A stretch of 55,423 nucleotides of DNA from a virus: IMG/VR virus record IMGVR_UViG_3300044695_002757, positions 1 to 55,423 of that record. One strand, 5' to 3'. Of this stretch, positions 52,515-55,423 are shown piece by piece; within the stretch, counting starts at the first letter, position 1, and each line of letters opens with the position of its first letter. Below the pieces are notes generated by a model. It saw nothing but the letters and a program-made list of their open reading frames with translations, was not told where the DNA came from and made no database searches. The position numbers and the translations under genes were made by a program.

Positions 52515-53576
52515 TTGAAGATCGCTATATTAAATGACACCCATTGTGGTGCTCGCAACTCATCTGATATTTTCATGGATTACCAAGAAAAATTCTACAC
52601 AGATGTGTTTTTCCCATACCTACTAGAAAATAAAATTCACAAGATTATACATCTTGGAGATTATTACGAGCACCGAAAGTATGTTAACTTTAAAGCGCTC
52701 GAACATAATCGCCGCATTTTCCTAGATAGATTGCGAGAATACAATATTACTATGGATATTATTCCAGGTAATCATGACGTGTTTTATAAAAATACAAATG
52801 AACTATGTTCTCTCAAAGAACTTATGGGTCATTATATGGATTGCATTAAGATCTATATGGATAATGTAGTAGTTGAATATGATGGTTTGAAAATAGCTTT
52901 GATTCCTTGGATCAATGCAGAAAATTATGCTGATACTATGGAATTCATCAAGACATGTACAGCAAATATTGTGGGAGGTCACTTTGAATTCTCTGGTTTT
53001 GAAATGTATAAAGGTATTCCAAATCCCCATGGAATGGAAACGAAAGAGTTTACTCGTTTTGAAATGGTGTTGTCTGGTCACTTTCACACTAAGTCTAGTA
53101 GGGATAATGTTCATTATCTTGGTTCCCAAATGGAGTTTACTTGGGGCGATTGTGATGATCCTAAATATTTTCATGTGCTTGATACTAATACGAGAGAAAT
53201 AACACCTGTTCGTAATCCACATACACTTCATACAAAACTAGTGTACAACGACGAAAAAACAGATTATAATACTGTAGACGTATCTCATATGGATCATCAG
53301 TTCGTTAAAGTCGTCGTAGAACGAAAGCAAGATTTTTTTGGCTTTGATAGACTCATTGATCGGATTACACAACGACCAATTCACGAACTTAAGATTGCAG
53401 AATCTTTTACAGAATATTTAGGTGAAAATGTCGAAGACGAAGAGATCAAACTAGATGATACGCAAGTTTTATTAGATTCATATGTCGATGCTGTAGAGAC
53501 TGAAGCTAATAAAGATAAATTAAAAACTCTATTGCGTGGTTTGTATGTTGAAGCGCAAACTACGGAAACGGTATAA
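52515..53576 (+). CDS. 47: Recombination nuclease subunit gp47
   Basis: A 353-residue metallophosphoesterase (Mre11/SbcD-like). NDTHCGAR (D8, H10), HLGDYYEHR, PGNHD and the later GHFHT carry the metal ligands. The start must be TTG 52515, because the DTH motif lies only 7 residues downstream and no upstream ATG is in frame. GAGG at 52503 is a suitable ribosome binding site. With gp46 it resects DNA ends for recombination-dependent replication. Confidence 0.92.
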   Translation: MKIAILNDTHCGARNSSDIFMDYQEKFYTDVFFPYLLENKIHKIIHLGDYYEHRKYVNFKALEHNRRIFLDRLREYNITMDIIPGNHDVFYKNTNELCSLKELMGHYMDCIKIYMDNVVVEYDGLKIALIPWINAENYADTMEFIKTCTANIVGGHFEFSGFEMYKGIPNPHGMETKEFTRFEMVLSGHFHTKSSRDNVHYLGSQMEFTWGDCDDPKYFHVLDTNTREITPVRNPHTLHTKLVYNDEKTDYNTVDVSHMDHQFVKVVVERKQDFFGFDRLIDRITQRPIHELKIAESFTEYLGENVEDEEIKLDDTQVLLDSYVDAVETEANKDKLKTLLRGLYVEAQTTETV

Positions 53577-55292
53577 ATGGCAGCAATTATTTTTAAGACA
53601 GTACGCTGGAAAAACTTCTTAAGTACTGGTGATAAATTTACAGAGATTCAATTAGATCGTAATGATAGTACCTTAATCATAGGTCAAAATGGTGCAGGCA
53701 AATCTACATTATTAGATGCCTTATCATTCGGTTTATTTGGTAAACCATTTAGAAATATTTTAAAACCCCAATTAGTAAATTCAATTAATAATAAAGCGGC
53801 AGTTGTAGAAGTTGAATTCTCAGTTGGTGCTGCTGAATTTAAGATTGTGCGAGGCATCAAACCAAACACATTTGAGATATATCAAAATAATAATTTAATT
53901 AATCAAGAAGCAAACTCACGAGACTATCAAGCATTCTTAGAGCAGAATGTATTAAAATTAAATCACAAATCATTCCATCAAGTAGTAGTAATTGGATCTG
54001 CGTCATTCACTCCTTTTATGCAATTACCTCCAGGTCAGCGGAGAACAATCATAGAAGAATTGCTTGATATCCAAGTTTTTTCTAGAATGAATCAAATTCT
54101 AAAAGAAAAAATAGCAAGAACTAAGGAACAAATAAATGATGTCAACAATCAACTCGAAATTATATCGGAAAAAGTCAGACTTCAAAATAAGTACATTACT
54201 GATGTCGAATCACTTGCAAAGGATCAAGTTCGAGATAAGCAGAAAGCCATCACGGACAATCAGACAGCAATCAAGAATTTACAATCCAAAAATGCTGAGC
54301 TATCCGAGAAACTTGCAGAACTGGTTACTAAACAAAAATCCCTCAAATCGATTGAGACCAAGAAAAATAAACTCTTATCATTTGGTGATAAGTTTAGCAC
54401 TACCATTAAGAGCTTACAAGAAAACAGAACTTTCTTTGTGGAATCAACTGCGTGCCCTACATGTTCTCAAGAAATATCTGCCGATACACGGCAAGAGCAT
54501 GTGCATAAGTGCGATAGCAAGATCAGGGAAGTTGATAAGCATATTGAGGAATTAGAAGAAGAACTCATGCTTATTGAAGCCGAAGAAATGATTTTGTTGG
54601 AAGAAGTAGAATCATTTCAAAATGCTCAAATGGACATAGTAGGAAATAATGCATCTATCACAGCATTGCAAAATCAAATAGACAAATTCGAATCTGAGGT
54701 TGTAAAAATTGTTGGAACTGAAGGAGATGTTGGAGCTGCAATTGCAGATCTAAAAGCTTTGCAAATTGAAAAAGAATCTCTAGCAGAATTAAAGCTATCA
54801 CATATAGATGGCCAAAATTATAATATGATAGCAAGTGAAATGCTTAAAGATACTGGAATTAAGACTAAGATTGTTAGACAATACTTACCAGTTATCAATA
54901 AGCTTGTTAATCAATATCTACAGATCTTAGACTTCTTTGTATTGTTTAATCTAGATGAATCTTTTAATGAGACTATTAAATCTAGATATCGTGATGAGTT
55001 TACATATGCTAGTTTCTCAGAGGGTGAGAAGCAACGTATTGACTTAAGTCTTTTATTTACTTGGCGACAAATCGCTAAAATGAAAAACTCAGCTAATACA
55101 AACCTATTGATTTTAGATGAAACATTTGATTCATCATTAGACACAGATGGTATTGATAATCTTATGAAGATACTTGACTCTGTACAAGATACTAATGTGT
55201 TTGTTATCTCCCACAAAGGAGATGTATTGGATTCTAAATTTAGAAATAAAATTGAATTTGTTAAAGAAAGAAATTTTTCAAGGATTAAATAA
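53577..55292 (+). CDS. 46: Recombination nuclease subunit gp46
   Basis: A 571-residue SMC-like ATPase (Rad50/SbcC-like). GQNGAGKST (36-44) is Walker A. A central coiled coil is broken by the zinc hook CPTC (C293, C296). The signature SFSEGEKQRIDLSL and Walker B LLILDETFDSSLD follow. It pairs with gp47. The last base of its stop is the first base of the next start (TAATG). Confidence 0.93.
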   Translation: MAAIIFKTVRWKNFLSTGDKFTEIQLDRNDSTLIIGQNGAGKSTLLDALSFGLFGKPFRNILKPQLVNSINNKAAVVEVEFSVGAAEFKIVRGIKPNTFEIYQNNNLINQEANSRDYQAFLEQNVLKLNHKSFHQVVVIGSASFTPFMQLPPGQRRTIIEELLDIQVFSRMNQILKEKIARTKEQINDVNNQLEIISEKVRLQNKYITDVESLAKDQVRDKQKAITDNQTAIKNLQSKNAELSEKLAELVTKQKSLKSIETKKNKLLSFGDKFSTTIKSLQENRTFFVESTACPTCSQEISADTRQEHVHKCDSKIREVDKHIEELEEELMLIEAEEMILLEEVESFQNAQMDIVGNNASITALQNQIDKFESEVVKIVGTEGDVGAAIADLKALQIEKESLAELKLSHIDGQNYNMIASEMLKDTGIKTKIVRQYLPVINKLVNQYLQILDFFVLFNLDESFNETIKSRYRDEFTYASFSEGEKQRIDLSLLFTWRQIAKMKNSANTNLLILDETFDSSLDTDGIDNLMKILDSVQDTNVFVISHKGDVLDSKFRNKIEFVKERNFSRIK

Positions 55293-55423
55293 TGGAATTA
55301 ATTTACAAGCTTATACCGTATGATGATCCGCTTTTAACTAAGCGACTAGAATATAGTGAAATAGAAGATATGCCAAAATTTGCTGGCATGATGGTCAATG
55401 CATGTAAGTTTTTTAAAGGCATT
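55292..55423 (+). CDS. Probable peptide deformylase (5' part, truncated by window end)
   Basis: Only 44 residues are visible. YKLIPYDDPLLTKRLEYSEI and KFAGMMVNACKFFKGI match the N-terminus of peptide deformylases ('PDP-x-L...', then the helix before the 'G(I/V)GLAA-x-Q' motif). T4-like marine phages often carry one, which removes N-formyl groups and may aid translation of host photosystem or other proteins. The catalytic motifs lie beyond the window, so activity is not shown. The start overlaps the gp46 stop. Confidence 0.65.
   Translation, partial: MELIYKLIPYDDPLLTKRLEYSEIEDMPKFAGMMVNACKFFKGI

Noticed and set aside
55292-55423. The truncated last gene as sliding clamp gp45.
   Set aside because: The visible N-terminus matches peptide deformylase rather than gp45.

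Overview
This window is a contiguous piece of the genome of a T4-like myovirus. It carries the T4 morphogenesis block in its usual order (gp13, gp14, gp15, gp16, gp17, gp18, gp19, gp20, prohead core, gp21, gp22, gp23) followed by uvsY, uvsW, gene 55, 47 and 46, the order I associate with marine cyanophage-type and pelagiphage-type T4 relatives. Every gene is on the + strand, genes are packed with small gaps or overlaps, and no gene-free stretch exceeds 160 bases. The DNA is AT-rich by eye. The host must be Gram-negative, because the phage carries an outer-membrane TonB-dependent receptor gene; nothing here identifies the host further. I saw no tRNA, CRISPR, insertion sequence or integrase. Region by region: (1) 1-3206, tail or baseplate-associated structural genes and a fibre-like protein. 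(2) 3208-12680, a compact run of 14 genes, mostly overlapping, that is not part of the T4 core: four radical SAM enzymes with Cys-rich SPASM-like C-termini, one cupin/JmjC-like protein, three 2OG-Fe(II) oxygenase-like proteins, five unrecognised proteins, and a 190-residue protein whose C-terminus is a perfect triple CHxS repeat followed by RGRR. (3) 12736-22899, virion fibre and adhesin genes, including a 1161-residue fibre with five carbohydrate-binding-like repeats and two tandem paralogues with an Ig-like domain and a kelch-like propeller, both ending SSGHCFWRD. (4) 22942-29615, two unrecognised proteins and then a second tailoring block: a U32-like Fe-S protein fused to a methyltransferase, a flavin-dependent tryptophan-halogenase-type enzyme, two more 2OG-oxygenase-like proteins and one further unknown. 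(5) 29615-32833, a small membrane protein, a multi-pass membrane protein and a TonB-dependent receptor, closed by terminators. (6) 32923-48730, a Dps-like ferritin and the head, neck, tail and packaging genes. (7) 48845-55423, a tail-tube-like protein, recombination and repair genes, the late sigma factor and the start of a probable peptide deformylase. How it fits together: gene 55 encodes the late sigma factor, and perfect T4-type late promoter boxes (TATAAATA) lie ahead of the fibre block, the Dps-neck block, the sheath gene, the prohead core and the tail-tube-like gene. Two promoters of host sigma-70 type precede uvsY and gene 55, and clear hairpin terminators follow the receptor gene and gp23. 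The main finding is the two tailoring blocks that flank the fibre genes. Together they hold at least eleven enzymes of kinds used in RiPP (ribosomally made, modified peptide) and natural-product chemistry. The simplest model, which is inference, is that the phage modifies its own virion or fibre proteins after translation. The best candidate substrate is the (CHxS)3-RGRR protein, whose gene overlaps the first radical SAM gene. Production of a diffusible small molecule is the main alternative.
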